A stretch of 64,000 nucleotides of DNA from Ectocarpus siliculosus (GCA_000310025.1 FN649736.1:2442018-2506017), one strand, 5' to 3'. Shown: positions 11,037 through 40,660, counted from the first letter of the stretch. Numbers and translations are program-made. Notes: generated from the letters alone by a model not told the origin.

Positions 11037-12364
11037 GAAACAGGGCCAGGTTTGCGGAGCAGGAGAACATGCGGAGTGGAACAAGGAGAGCGACAACGGG
11101 GGGGGGCGGGGGCAGGCAGTAGAGAGAGCAGGAAAGCACTAATTTGGTCAGCGAGAGAGAAGATGGGCGGGTGGAAACCGTTTATTTTGAGTAAAACAAG
11201 TGGGCAACACACTATTACAACAAGGAGTGGAAGTGGGAAAAGGGGGGGTGCCTTGATACGTGTCACATGCCGTATGAACGCTTGTGCTGTGCGCTGACTT
11301 GTCTTCGAGTGAACGTGTTTATTCTCGCTCAACATGAGTATCGATCAGAGCACTGGAAGTTGGCTCCCATGCGAAAAAGCTAAACCAACCAACTGGTCCT
11401 TTCGGTGACGGGGATTCTGGCAAACTCCCATGCATAACGCGTCTCGTCTTATTCTATGGCACAATGCGGGTGCACTGTGGTGTCCGAAGTCCCTTTGGTA
11501 TAAGCGTCATCATCGCGGATTGATTCCTAAGCTGACGCCTACGAAAAGGCCATGCTTGTCTTCAGAGAAAAGTACAGAAACGATTTTTTTGTCATCGTTC
11601 TCACCTCTGGCCATCGACCATTCCCAAACCGCAACTTTTGGTCTGGAGGAGTGAGGCGACACACGCGTAATGCTGTCAGCGAGGAAGCAACTAATATGCG
11701 CTATTGACGTCAGCAGGTACGTACAAGCATGTGTACATTTTTTTTTAAGCATCGCCACGATCACACAACAGGCTCACGTCTCAAACGTCGGACGGTTGCG
11801 AGGTTAGCAGCTGAATCACTCAGCCAGTTTGTGTGACCAATTCGGGAGCTCATTTGACTCTTCGGCAATATGAAGGTACTCTCACGAAACCCCACGCGCC
11901 TGTTCCAAACGATTTGAATTTACAAAATGATCGTCACAGTCTTCCCAGCTGTTCGGGTGTGGACCCTGGATGGATGTGATGATGATTCCTTCCAACATCC
12001 AGGCCTTTTGTGACCAATTTGAAACCGGCTACGGGCCGTCTTACGCCCACGTCCTAGCGTGAGGAAGTGTGCAGTGCAATGTGCAATCTAGCCACGCTAT
12101 GTTATGCGGCATCTTCCACATAAGTGTGCAATGTACAACGAGCATTGTGTGATGGAAGATGTGTGGGAAGTGGGAACGAATGTGCTGCTGCGTGGGAACT
12201 GCTGGTACTATGTTGGGGGCTCGATGGATGCACACTTTTGATACGCGGGGGGGCATGGGCTCAGTGTCTCTTTCGGCCGATCGGTCCAAGAGTTATCCCG
12301 CATCATCAACACGTAACTAGCTGTTGTAGCTGTCCGCTTTCATCAGGTGGTGAGCTCTCAAACG
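11037..12364. other. Spacer between plastid-protein gene and lipase gene
   Basis: This stretch presumably holds the 3' UTR of the upstream gene and the promoter and 5' UTR of the lipase. No ORF here has protein-like composition or splice partners. A possible acceptor (TTTCATCAG at 12338-12346) just before the lipase ATG leaves open an additional 5' exon. Confidence 0.5.
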
Positions 12365-28743
<16,379 letters not shown>

Positions 28744-30653
28744 AGAGCTGCAGCTGCGGCTAGCCGCTGCCATAAGCGACGAGTTTTCGTTTTCCCCCCC
28801 CAGGGCCAAAGAGAAATCGCCGAACGCAGCGAAGAGGTTGTAGAGCCTACTGGGTGTCCGAGGGACAGCAAAGCCGCCCTGGGGTGTGTGGCACACTACA
28901 GCGCATCACGAACGGGAGAGAGGTCGTATGTACCCCAGGCGTGCTTCGCTTTTCTCCGACATGCGCTGCCGCCGCCGCCGCTGACAACGCGGGGGGAGGT
29001 ATGGGGCACTTGAGGACCGGACCGGAGTAGAACGTGGTGGGAGTCCCAATCGGGGCAACGATACACCGTGTGTCTCGCGCATGTATTTGGTTTAGGGATG
29101 TGCAGGGATGGCAAAAGAGGGAGCGTAGCCATCGGCGGGCAATTAGGCGCCCTGGTTGGAAGGTGCGCGTGAGAGACAGGCGCGTGTATTGCTTGCGTGA
29201 TGATCACAGCAAGTGACGAAAGTGAGCAGGCGAAGCCGTAATCGAGGGTGTGACTCTTTGTTGCCCGCCTATTTTTGCTGCGTGTAGTCGGTATCCACCT
29301 GGACACGCACTGTAATAAACGCTAAACGATTGGCTGAAGGAGTATGTTCCCCCACCGTTGACGCCACGGCGTTGGGTTTGCGTTAGGGTTTGATTTGAGA
29401 GACGGCGTGGCGACGAATAGGGGAACCGCTGACGGTGAATGGGCCGCGGGGGACTAGGAGAAGGGAATTATATTTGGGCGGTATATGGAGGTACTTGGCG
29501 GGATGACAGTACTTGTTGTGACACTGATAAGGGCTCTGCAGAGATTTTTTGCGTGTCCGGGGCAAGTTTTCACGGTCGAGGGCGAAGAAAACGCCCATTG
29601 CTGCCGGGGAGGTTTTGATGTGTGAAGCGGATAGACAATAGGAGCGATCAAGAAGAAGAGGGGGGGGGGGGGGGGATCTCCGTTGTCCTTGGGGCAGAGA
29701 GAGGGAAAAAGGCTGACTCCCTAGGAGGAGGCGTTAGATGGGGCCATTACTGAGTGCAGCCGACAGGCAGCGGTACAACGAAGCTCAAAAAAAGCTGTTA
29801 TTTTCTCCGATGGTGTGGTCTGCGAGTCACCAAGTAACTTTCGACCGGAAAGGGCTGGAGTTGGATGGACAATGTAAGTGTTGATATTATTTTTTTGTGA
29901 ATAGCAAAAAAACAGTCTCCAAGTAGATGCGCAAGCCCAGTCCTTGTTAATGTTCGGCTGGAAAGCTATTGTATCTATGTATCAGCTTTTGCAAGCCTTG
30001 TTGTGTACGTTGGGGCAAGAACCTCGGGAGTTGCATGCAGGGGCGAACAAGTGATGCGTTCATTGGGTGCGTCCATTGTGCACTTGGCTAAGTCGGAAGC
30101 GATGTGTGACAGCTCCAGAAATTTTGAGTGGTGAAATGCGAGGGAAGGAGAGAAGTGGGGGTAGATTCCAGTGTGTGTGCGAAGCAGGTGTGATCTAAGG
30201 AAAATGGTCTCAAGACTACAGAACGTTCGTGAACGAGCATTCTACATTGATAAATTGGACAGAAGATGCTTTTCATAGCAGCACAATGTGCATTCCACGA
30301 CATGGCAGCAAACAGTCGCGCCCGCTCTCTGCACGCGCTCGGCAATGGCGGTGCATTGCGAGTTAAGGGGCGCGCGCTTGCTCCTCTTAGATGCACGACG
30401 GCGCGTTTCAACATCGCCTTTCACCCTAGCCCGTAAAACGGCGACAACCTGCGGGCAGAAAAAGCTACTGGAGCGAAATACGAAGACGCAAAATAGCACC
30501 AAGTTTCTCAATCTGGGTTTGCGCCACTTCAAGGTGAATTTGTCTTCGAAAGCGACACAGCCGTCCCCAACTGTGGGTCCTTGGACGACAAGCCGCCAGA
30601 CCCCGCGTCGGAGGCTCACGCAAAGAGGAGGGGGCAAATACATGAGCGCTATA
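28744..30653. other. Convergent spacer with two 3' UTRs
   Basis: The lipase (+) and the FN3/C2 membrane protein (-) converge here. The 1.9 kb presumably holds both 3' UTRs. A short poly-G tract lies near 29661-29676. No supportable gene was seen on either strand. Confidence 0.55.
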
Positions 30654-32763
30654 TTATACTGCTTGGCCCGCATCGTTGTCGCCGCCGACGCTGGCCACAG
30701 GCTTCGCGTCCGTAGCGGGCCTCTCGTCGGGAACAACGAGCACGCTGGTAGCAGCGACTGCCGGCACCGACCTTGTCGCCCTGTCGTAACACCGCGCGCA
30801 CCACCACACCGGAGGGGCTACGAGAAGGAGCAGGTCCAGGACGAGAAACAGAACCCCCCACGCAAAGGTGCCGGAGCTGCAGGTTACCTTGCCGTCGTCC
30901 TCGCCCTGCCCACTGCCGGCCTCGACCGAGTCCACCCGGGCGAGCGACACCAGCAGCCCCGCCACCAGCCCGAGGTGCAGCAGGAAGGCCAAGAAGAGGG
31001 TCGGGAACAGCCAAGTCCCGGCCAGGGCGCTGAACCGGCGCCGGTTGATCCGGAAGCAGCCCCCGCCGAAGACGGCGCACATGAGCACGAGCCCGTCCAG
31101 CACGAGCACCGTCCCCACGGGCTGCTCGCAAGAGCCGGGCGCGCCGATGCGCCTGCCCCCGACCACCGCCTTGAACAGCGGGGGCACCGCCATCAGGGCG
31201 ACGGTAAGGTGTGCGCGGATGCGGTCCGGCAGGGAGGGCTCTTCCTCCCTGTTCCCTCCACGCGAGGCCGGGTTGAGGTCGTGGTCGTCTTCGTTCGCCT
31301 CGAGATCGTCCCCTTCCAAGTCCGGGGGGTGCGCCTCCTCCGCCGAGAGCTTCTGGAGCATCGTGGGTCGCCAGAGCCCCGGCAGGGGAGGGATGCGCGT
31401 CCGGTACCTGCGGAACATCGCGACGAGACCGTCGGGGAGCTCGCGCGCGCCGCCGCTGATATCTCGCACGAGAGCCTGGGCGGGGGCGGAGGTGTCGATG
31501 TGGAGGACGAGGGAGTAAAAGAACCCCCGGATGTTGACCACGTCCTCGTGCAGCGCGGCCTGCTGCCCCACGTACAGCTTTGCAAGGAGCTCCAGCAGGA
31601 TCTGCTTGGTTGGGCAGTGCATGCGGTTTCGTCGTGATTCGTTGTTCATTATCCCGAGGACGAGGAAACACCGAAAGACGGAGGACTCGAGAGGAAAGGC
31701 GAAGGGCTCGAGGGGAAGTGAGGCCTGTCGTATCATAACCACAGTATTTGCCCCACACCTCCGCCCAGTGAGAGAGGTCTGGAAGAATTAATTGCTGGCG
31801 GGCGGACTGTTCCGTGGAAATCGGTCGTGTGCTGCATTTCGAAGGTGGATGGTGTGGTGTTTGAATGTTGTAATGTACCAGGTACACGACGTCGTTGTGA
31901 TTTGGTCGGTGTACCATCATCATGCAGCTGTGTGGCGCGCTCATGTAGCAGTGTGCCGCACGATGGTGGTATATCTTTCGTGCGATGGCTTCAGCAATCG
32001 CCTCCTCGACGCACCACAGCTCTACCAAAGGCGTATCTGGTAATTCTGAGTGTGGGTACAGAAAAGATTCCAATCTTCGGCTTTCCGACGACACCCTTTC
32101 CCTCCAGTCACGGCATCCTCCACGCACTCTCCAAATCCCCACCTCTGGTGGTCCGACGCTCGCTCGTAAACAACGGACGGCCACGACAGCGGGCGAGAGC
32201 TGCAGCACGAAGAGTCGAAGTCTTCGACACAAGCCGAACCCAGCCTCCGAATGCCCCGCGTCGTGCCCCAGTTGCACCTTCCGGGGAGGCACATTTGTTG
32301 CAAAAAATCATCAGCATCGGTCGTTTCTCAAGCGACGTTGTCTCTAACGAGACTAGTTCGAAACGGTGAGTTACCATATGGCCCTCGTATTCAACAACGT
32401 GACGTGTAAGCCCCGGTGTTTCGCACCAAAACCCGCCAGATTCCCCCTCCGTTTGAGTCGCTTCCACTTACCAAACCTATCAGCAAGCGGCAGGCGTCCT
32501 CAAGAAAGTTCGGGTCTGCCAGCACCCATACAGCGGCCTCTGCTGCCCGGGATCGCAGGAGCAGAATCTTGGCCTTCGCGGCGTCCTCGATATTACGGGG
32601 TGCTCGAAGAGCGGCCATCGACAGCTCCTGCAGCAACGTTGGTAGAATGCGCTGAATGTCAGCGTTGGATTACTCACGGAATGGATGAGTTAGGGAAATG
32701 AGAAGGAAGGAAGGAGGGGAATTTCGTTGCTGCTGATGCTGCTGACGAGATTGTTGTTGTTGC

Positions 32764-32796
<33 letters not shown>

Positions 32797-35700
32797 CGTC
32801 GCGGTGTAGTTCGCTTGGAATACGCTAGACTTTTCGACTACCAAGTGGATTCCGCCCTGACTGGAAATCAGAGTATGACACCCTGGACGACCATGTCGTG
32901 CACGAAAAAGTCTGTGCCCGCATTGTTCATTCTTCGTCGCTTCGAATATCGGCACATCTTTCTTCGCCACCACCCGCATCCCCGCCACCCCGCCATGGTT
33001 TTTTGCCGCTTCCCGGCTACCAAACAGAACTCGGTGAGTTTTCTACCTCCCCGCCTTTCTCCAGCTGTGATCGTCACTGGAATCTCTATTTGGGCGGCCA
33101 TCAAGATAAGTGCTGCGCTTCCGCCGCCCCACCTATTCCACGCCTCGCCCCGCTCTTCGCCTCCGTAGGAAAGCAAACGACAGTAGCAGACAACGGTGTA
33201 GCTAGTGGCCTGATGTTTTTCACCTTGAGCGCATTCACTCGGGCCGACAGCAAGCCCTGTTCATCCTGTAGGATCCGCACCAGCTTTCCCTCGGCACTCT
33301 CCGGATCTTTCGGCCACGACACCTGTGTGCAAGATAGGGGCATCGCGGCGTGGGGAAGTACATATCTCGCCCCAGATTCGCCCTCGACGTTTGGCACAGA
33401 AGCACAGGAAATGGCGAGAGGTGGTTCTGCGTTTCTCGTTTCGATCATTGTTTCCAGCTTTGCGATCAACAGTAGCACGCACACCCTCAACAACACTACC
33501 ACAGACACAGTGACAACACCGGCAACACGGAGAAAACAATCCTCATGTCGCCGACGGCAATAGCTCCCTCCAGGCATTCCTACACGGAGCGACAACCATC
33601 ACCTGAATGGCCAGCGCTAGAATTGTCGGGGGGGGCACGGCACCCATGCCGCCGCGGCCGCGATGGCCACCACGCTTCGTTCGAGCAGGTTTCAATTTAG
33701 GGATTACTACTTCGGTAGCAGTGCGGTCGCCACTGTCACCCGCGCCTCGGATGGGGTCCTTGACGGCTTCGTGCTCGACCCGATGTGGGGGCGCCACCTT
33801 CAGGGCGTCACTGGTCAAGCAAACCTCGCCTACCGTCGTCGCGGTATAACGTGAGCACGGGGCAGAAGAACAACGTCCGTGTGTGCACGGTTTGGGTTTC
33901 CGTTGTGATTGTTGGGTACGATACTGTGGTTCGACTTGTTTTAGCTAGTCGCTGTCACAATCGTTGTTGTCGCCGTCGTTGTCGTTGTCGTTGTCGTCGC
34001 TTTAGTTTTGAAATATCTACTCGGGGGAATGTTTTATTAGAGCCCTCACGTTGGGGGGAGCAGGCCATCTGCCAAATAGTAACACACATGCGCTTGAATC
34101 GTCATGGAAACGAGCACCACTCTATCTCCCAATACGTGCGGGAACTCATTTGCTCATGTTAAGCGTACTGCGAAACGGAGCCGAAACCACGACAAAGAGA
34201 GCGAGGTGCAGACGCTTCCCGCTCCGAAGTACACGATCTCCCGATGGCGGCTCGTTCCTCGGCGCGCCACCCGCTTTTCTTATCTTTCCAGTGCAGTCCA
34301 CTACTGCTACAGATATGGAAGCGCGGAACAGAACGGTGATGCGCGTACCGAGGTAATCCCCTTGCCCGTGCAGATCGTGGTCCCACATCTCAAACCGAAT
34401 GCCGTCGCCGTCGGCGTTTAAACCCGGAGCGTTCGCGTCTCCTCCGCCGGGCGTTTCCGGCGACAAAAAGAACGTTTCGTCCCAGACAGGCGACAGGGTC
34501 ATTGGGATGACCTTCGTACGGTGAACTTCGGCGTTCCCAACAAACACCTGGCAAACAAGAGAACCGGGAGAGAGAAACAAAAACATGAACTTAACGAAAC
34601 CCCATCCCTCGAAACCTTCAAGTCGGCCAATGATGAGGGAACAGCGGGAAATGGTTTGCCCCGCAACGGCACGCTGCCGTCGACATCGCATCACCATCCT
34701 CGACCTCCCCTCTCCGCTCGCAGCGAGTGCGAAGAAAAGAAAAAGCCCCAACAACTGCGTGCTTACTTTAACACAAGGATCGGAAGTTCCCAGGGTATCG
34801 GCCGCTCGGACATTACGCGCAGATTCCACACGAACCAACACCTGTAGCAGGGTGCCCAACACGACGGGGAAAGGTTGGTGAAGTATTTTCTTCGTTGGTG
34901 TGGCAAGGAAAGGTCGTAGAGAAGACAGACTAGTCAACTGCTTCTTCACGTGCGACAAGGGAATGCTACGAGTTGATGGTGACATGTGTTGCCACCGTCT
35001 TAGGTCGGGACGACCTCGCACGATTGGTCTACACGTGCATCATCACAAACAACATGAGCACATCATCTGTAGATATGGTTGGCATAATAGCACGGTCGCT
35101 TTCTGGATATATCCTACCGCTCCGCCCAGACCAACACCTGAAGCAGGGTGCCCAACACGACGGGGAAAGGTTGGTGAAGTGTTTTCTACGTTGGTGTGGC
35201 AAGGAAAGGTCGTAGAGAAGACAGACTAGTCAACTGCTTCTTCACGTGCGACAAGGGAATGCTACGAGTTGATGGTGACATGTTGCCACCGTCTTAGTCA
35301 GGACGACCTCGCACGATTGGTCTACACGTGCATCATCACAAGCAACATGAGCACATCATCTGTAGATATGGTTGGCATAACAACACGCCCGCCCTCGCCA
35401 CATCGGGTGAAACTTCGTGTCTCTATACGAAAAAAAGAAAAACAGAGACGAAAAGAGCACACACAACACTGCTCACGTGATCTTTACTTTTCGACGAGCC
35501 TTTGCCGCACGCATCCCGTTGACAAAGATCGTATCACGACCGTACATGCTGTCACCTTACCTTTGAAGGCATCGGTCTTGGTTCGTCCATCAAGTCGACG
35601 GCGGCGGAAATCGCCCGCTCCGCCGGTGTGGGCCCTCCGTGAAAGAGTTCGACCGCGTCCACGTAGATGTTGCTTTCCCTGCCCTCTCCTCCGCTCTGGA

Positions 35701-38505
35701 TAGCGACACGCAGGTGCTCGCTGCGGAAAGGGACTATCTGGCATTCTAGCGCCTGGAGGTTTTTAGTTGTAGTCAGGTTGAGTTGGTTTTCCCCCCATCA
35801 ATGAGGGTAGGGAGGCGGGCCGAGGAGGGGCTCTGTGAGAACAGTGATACCGACTTCCGCCAAGGAACGGAAGGTGGCAGGAACCTGGGGCAAGAGTAAT
35901 CATCATTCAATCTAGGTTGAACCACAAGACTGTACCCACGCATAGTTGCTCAAGCCTGACACTTCCTTGCATGATGCTACCCATGACACAGCGGGTAGGA
36001 TTGTTCGGGCACGGTCCGTGCTGCCACTGGATACTCGGCTTGTGCAGACGAAGCTACGTCCCGTTCTGCCAGGTGCTCCTACCATCCCCACTCCCCCTGA
36101 TGGGACTCTCTCAACACCGCCCTCCTTAACTACGGTCCCGTTGACCCTCACCCCCCTTCGGGCCACGCCCAAACTTCGCTCGTGGTTGGCTGCCCCACCT
36201 ACCTACCTCCCACTCCCCGGTCTTCACCGCCGGTGCCGACATCTCTTTCCCATCCCGCATGTCCCACAGCACCAGCCTCGTCGTGACGTTACTCTTCGAC
36301 CCCTTTCTCCCTGCGGTCCAGCCCGTCATCATGGCCAACCTCGAACCCTTTCTCCCGGCACCCTCGGCCTCTGCTCCGGCCCCGTCCCCGACCCCGCCTC
36401 CCTCCTCTTCGTGGAAAACCTTCGCCTTGACCACGTACAGCCACCCTTCCTTCACGGGCGTGTCCACGTACGCCCCACCCGCGAGTCCGGCAGGCACGAC
36501 AAGGCAGAGGCTGCGAAGACCAGTGAAGCAGCGAGTGGGCGACGGGGAACACCTGTGTGGTGCCGACGGTGGGGCATGCATGACGTGTTGTGGAATCATA
36601 GCAGACTGCAGCTGTGGCCGTCTCAGGGGCGTGGGTGGTCACGCAGGAACTCATCAGAGAGTTGAATAGAAAAAAATCGATTGAGGGGAAAGGGAAGAAA
36701 CGTTAGGCGCATGGTTTGAGTGACTTCCAATAAGCAGACTGAGGCCTCTCAGGTGACGCATCACGTGTTCCAGTTCCCATCACTAACGCCAGCCACGTAG
36801 CACTCCACAACAGCAACATAGGCAAACATATGGTCTGCCCCCCAGCCCCACTCGGACCTGATATCATCTAAGGCGGTAGAGCCACCCCCGGCACCAGCGC
36901 CACCCCCGCCAGCTGCCCCAACGTTCTCCGGCCCCAGCCCTTCAAACGCGGCCCACTTGATGTCGTCCTCCCCACCCTCGAAAAACCAGGCCTTTTCGTA
37001 CTCCGCCTCTGGCAGTTGGACCGGGTCGGAGACAATGGAAGAGCCGGGAACGAGCATCCTTTCCGCCGAGATCGAGGCGACGAGGAACTGGTACGCCTTC
37101 CCCGGCTTGAGCCCGACGATGACGGCCTCGGCCTCGTGAGAGGGGGCTTCGCCATAGGTCACCTTGACGTTGGATTTCAGTGTTTATGGTTGGTGATGAT
37201 GGTTTCGTTGGTGGTGGTTGTAGGCGATGTTTTCATTGTTCGTCGGTATGAGGGCGAAAACTGCGCCGGTCTTCATATGTGTCGAAGCAGGGCGTGCATG
37301 GCACGGTACGTCGCTGGGTAAATGGTCGGGCCGCGGCTTAAGGAGGCAATATCCACCACCACGCCGCACCCTCACAACTATCGCCGCTTATCACCGATGG
37401 CGCAATATGGATCGACTCTTGCTCTATTCCTGTTGGTATCGCTTCAGATATTCTGGTGGAACGAAAAAGTCGAAAGCAAGGAAACCCGTCGTCGCTCGGG
37501 CTATTCCACTCAGGGCGCGCGCACCTCGAAACCGCTTCCAACCTCCGCCGTGCACACACGGTAGGCGTATACTGGGTACTTCTTGTTCGAAACCTTTGGC
37601 CACGTGACTCTGACGCTGGTGGTCGAAATGTCGTGACAGGACACTCCGCCGGTCGGAAACGCGGGCGTCATTGCCCTGCCGTCCTTCAACACAGCGGTAG
37701 TGGACGAGCATCCGCCGCTTTCCTGTGGAGGCGCTTTTTTGGGTTCGACAACCAGCGTTAGCAGAGAGAGAGCCACAAGAATACACCACGGTTATGCATG
37801 CATTCGACGCTGCCTTGCTTTAAACACAAAAATTCTGTTGTTCAAGCGCATCGTAATCACACCGTTGTCGAGTTCCGAGCAAGGGGCACCGCAACCAGCC
37901 CCCTGCTGCGCCTACATAGAACCCTGCGGGCGCCTTCATTTTCACGACGGGCGCATCCCGCTTTTATCTCACCTGCTGGAGAGCGCCAACAACTCGACAA
38001 GATGGAGAAGGGGGGCGTGCAAGAAACGATGCCTACAGCAAGAGTCACCAACGCTCAGTTCGGCTTCATTAGGTAGAAGGGTAGGACACGAAAACATGCC
38101 ACAACACTCGTTCCCCCATCACCTTGAACCGCAACCGGTCCCTGTTCCACGAGTGACTTTTCATCCGACTTCGGCGGTCCCGCTCCCGTCGTTGGGTTGC
38201 TGCCCGCCAGCGCAACCGAGTCGGTAATGTTTTGGGAGTTGGTATCCTCGATACCTGCCTCGGAGCTTGCCTGGACGGCTGTCAGTCCGTCTCTCTTCTT
38301 AACAGCCGCAGCGATACCGTCGGTAGTAGTACCCGTCAAGACATCTACTGGTAGTTTGTGATGTCTATCATGCCCTCCATTGGAAGTAATTTCGTCTTCG
38401 TTGACGGGATTCGAGAGGCCGTAGGACGCTGGCGCGCCGCCAGTTGTTTCTTCTGATAGCTGACCTTCCTCCTCCCCAACCCCTCCAGTGTGCGTGATGT
38501 CTTCT
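30654..38505 (-). CDS. FN3 / jelly-roll-like / C2 / multi-TM protein (13 exons resolved, 5' end missing)
   Basis: Reading leftwards, exons are 38505-38123, 37733-37525, 37162-36858, 36510-36207, 35752-35561, 34841-34767, 34547-34349, 33829-33603, 33457-33224, 32651-32472, 32341-32278, 32045-about 31888 and 31601-30654, phase-consistent, at least 1,158 residues. An acidic start is followed by a fibronectin III-like domain (about 158-230: STTSVRVTWP, AVIVGLKPGKAYQFLVASIS). A galactose-binding or jelly-roll-like region comes next (about 300-440: ECQIVPFRSEHLRV, IYVDAVELFHGG), then a C2 domain (about 465-570: VLVRVESARNVRAADTLGTS, DPCVK, FEMWDHDLHGQGDYLGE). All expected Ca2+-binding aspartates are visible, with a Gly/Pro-rich insert between strands. 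A helical region precedes three strong C-terminal TM segments (about 1003-1112). C2 plus C-terminal TMs recalls MCTP/ferlin proteins, but the FN3 part does not. The donor of the penultimate exon is uncertain by a few codons. No convincing initiator was found. Confidence 0.75.
32751..32797 (+). repeat. (GTT)n microsatellite in an intron of the FN3/C2 gene
   Basis: About 14 GTT units, with one GCT interruption, read as AAC repeats in the sense of the host gene. They lie in the intron between the exons at 33224-33457 and 32472-32651. Confidence 0.85.
34835..35388. repeat. Tandem duplication of a roughly 295-bp unit including a splice acceptor
   Basis: 34835-35094 and 35131-35388 are nearly identical head-to-tail copies, sharing for example GGTGCCCAACACGACGGGGA, GAAGACAGACTAGTCAACTG and GAGCACATCATCTGTAGATA. 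The left copy contains the real acceptor of the C2 exon (minus strand CTACAG|GTGTTGG at 34841). The right copy keeps an AG and the same first exon bases, but its reading frame soon hits a stop. Divergence is a few percent, so the event is fairly young. Confidence 0.85.
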
Positions 38506-38700
38506 CTGTTCAAAACAAGCCACAGTCGAAAGAACAACATGTCAGATTTTTGGTGGCACACGTCTTTCGACGTCAACATCCTCAATGCGATAAGCGGGAA
38601 ACCCCGCTGTTGCTGTTGCCCTCACTGGTGTAATGGGATCGAGTACCGAAAGTCGTGGTGTGTGCATTAATCACACACTCCCACCGCCTGCGTCTACTAC

Positions 38701-38790
38701 TTACCCGTGCTACAGTGCACGTGTATTCTTCTTCTGTAAACGGTGATTCCGAGATGACCGCGGGGATGATGGGCGACGTTCTCCGTCAGT
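38701..38790 (-). other. Possible additional 5' exon of the FN3/C2 gene
   Basis: On the minus strand, a short open segment (SPIIPAVISESPFTEEEYTC) ends at a strong donor CACGG|GTAAGT near 38708. Its phase (0) does not match the acceptor used for the next resolved exon (38505, which needs phase 2), so I do not join it. It may be a real exon with an unseen partner, or chance. Confidence 0.25.
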
Positions 38791-39889
38791 TTTGCAGCTT
38801 ACACCAAGACTACACAGACAGCAGTAGTTACGATTCCGCTATTTAGATGGTCTGTACAAATCCTTCTGCACCGTGACGATACACACGGCGACCATTGCCT
38901 TGGCTGTGGCAATCTGGCGAATGTGACATGTTACAGAGTTAGCTCCCGCACTTAAGAAGTTGAGCTTCGAACAACTCAAAAAGGATCTTGAGCACCAGTT
39001 TGAGCTCGGTCAAGCACCACTACACACACAATGTAAAAACAAGGTAGTTTTGTCTATAGACTATCGCGGCAATTCGTGGCATAACTCAGCCTCGGCCAAA
39101 CGACAGTACATTTGCATCCGCCGCCACGCCTAAAATTGGTGCACGCAGCTGTACATCGATACATACATCAGGGTGTAGGAAACTTCTCACATATGCATAG
39201 ATATATCTGTAGTCTAGTCGGGGAATCATTGTGCGGATCAAAAAGTTGTCTAAGATGTAGTCTATATGCTCGACGGTGGCGACGAAAGAAGAAACGAAAG
39301 AAACTAGTACTACAGTAAACCTCGGCCCAAGATCGACGCTCCTCAGCCGCGGGCCCGGTCTTGACGTCTTTCCAAAGCCCTCTGGTAGTAGACTATGTAC
39401 AGCAGTATATCGTGCAGCATCTCGGTTATCTACATTAACCTTTGAGATTTTCACATCGTGCTCTCACACACAGCTGAAGTGTATAATTTGACTTTCTTTC
39501 CTATGCATAATGCATACCGATAGATCGTAAAGTACCAACACAAGAGTACCGCCCGTGTGCTACTTTACACTTTCCTACGGCAGCGACAGCGGCTGTCCTA
39601 TTCGACGACGACAGCGTGCTACTTTTTATGAGGTACGGCACCGGCAGTCCCCAGACGCTCGTGTTTTTTCTGGCAGACTGCATCCCAAAAAATACAGCAG
39701 GTATACAGTAGATGTACTGCAGTGTGTTGTCCTGCAAAGGTCGAGCCCGGGCGCCCATACCTCATCTGGAATCATCCTTGGTTTCGCATGTTTCGGCCAC
39801 CATTACCAAGTGCAGCAGCAGGGATCCAGAAGGAACCTGGAACATCTTTTTTTTTTTTGAACGCGCGTCTCGGGCGTTTTTTTTTTGCG

Positions 39890-40660
39890 GCGGCGAAAGT
39901 GAGGGACTGTTCGCGCTCATCCAATCAGAAGCGATGGTCATCCCAGTGGCTCGTGGGCCGTGGATCGTCATTACGGAAGGTAGTAGATCGTGGGTGGTGG
40001 GAGTCGAGGTGACCTCACGACTTACGGTTCAGTCGAAAATCGATTATGTACATCTGGTGGTTGTGGGTTGTGGATCCGCAGATATTTTTAGAATCATATC
40101 GGAGAGTTCCCAGCATTTTCTCACAGCCCACGGCAATCCACACACACTCACCTACCATGGCAATCCACATAAAAGGCCTGCTGTAGTCCGTTCGCACTCT
40201 GTGCCCCCCCGCCGCCTGTGTCCACCACCTACACATGCACATATCCTGTGAACTTATTTCTTAGGAGCGCGGTGGCCTTCATTCTCAGGTTCCTGTGCGG
40301 TGGACCGCTGGCTGCTGAATGCGCGTAGTACGCCGGGGCTGACAAGGAACACACTGCCGCCCCGCAGCGAGCCACCCCGCTCTGCCCTGGCGATTGGCGT
40401 TCCCACCGGTAAGTAATACAAGTGCAAACCACACGGCCGGACCCACACAAACATTTTGAGAGTGAGAGAGTTGACAGCAGGGTGGCTGCCACACAGCGGC
40501 GTGCGGCATTGGTTGGAGTATATGTTTGCTCGTCTGTTCGTGCATTTAGACGTTGGCCGGCTGAAAGGCAGTGTACCTTCATGCTGTGTCATGCGACAGC
40601 AGTGAAGTGAGGAAACAGGAAGGGAGCTCCGTTGTTGTTCGGAAAAATTACTTTCCAATG
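39890..40660 (+). repeat. Interspersed repeat family B, uninterrupted copy
   Basis: About 770 bases align with 60565-61078 plus 61598-61832. Shared landmarks are GACTGTT followed by CGCTCATCCAATCAGA, TTACGGAAGGTAGT, GAGGTGACCTCACGAC, GGTGGACCG with CTGGCTGCTGAATGCGCGT, GCTGACAAGGAACAC, GGACCCACACAAACATTT, GACAGCAGGGTGG and GGCTGAAAGG. There is no intact ORF in either copy. Orientation is arbitrary. The nature of the element is unknown. Confidence 0.8.

Noticed and set aside
30288-31637. 449-residue plus-strand ORF
   Set aside because: It is antisense to the last exon of the FN3/C2/TM gene. Its R/P/H-rich translation is a GC shadow, while the minus frame has TM helices and splices in phase.
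30649-32292. 547-residue minus-strand ORF in another frame
   Set aside because: It runs through introns of the C2 gene and becomes an R/G/A-rich shadow; only its 31888-32045 part coincides with an exon in that frame.
32674-32988. Extra exon between the C2 domain and the helical region of the minus-strand gene
   Set aside because: An open frame exists (for example MRVVAKKDVPIFEATKNEQC), but no acceptor/donor pair with matching phases was found, and direct joining of the flanking exons is in phase.
38123-38579. ATG at about 38579 as start of the FN3/C2 gene
   Set aside because: The frame is open, but the residues before 38505 look like intron with a good acceptor (TTTTGAACAG), and there is no signal peptide. 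It cannot be excluded.
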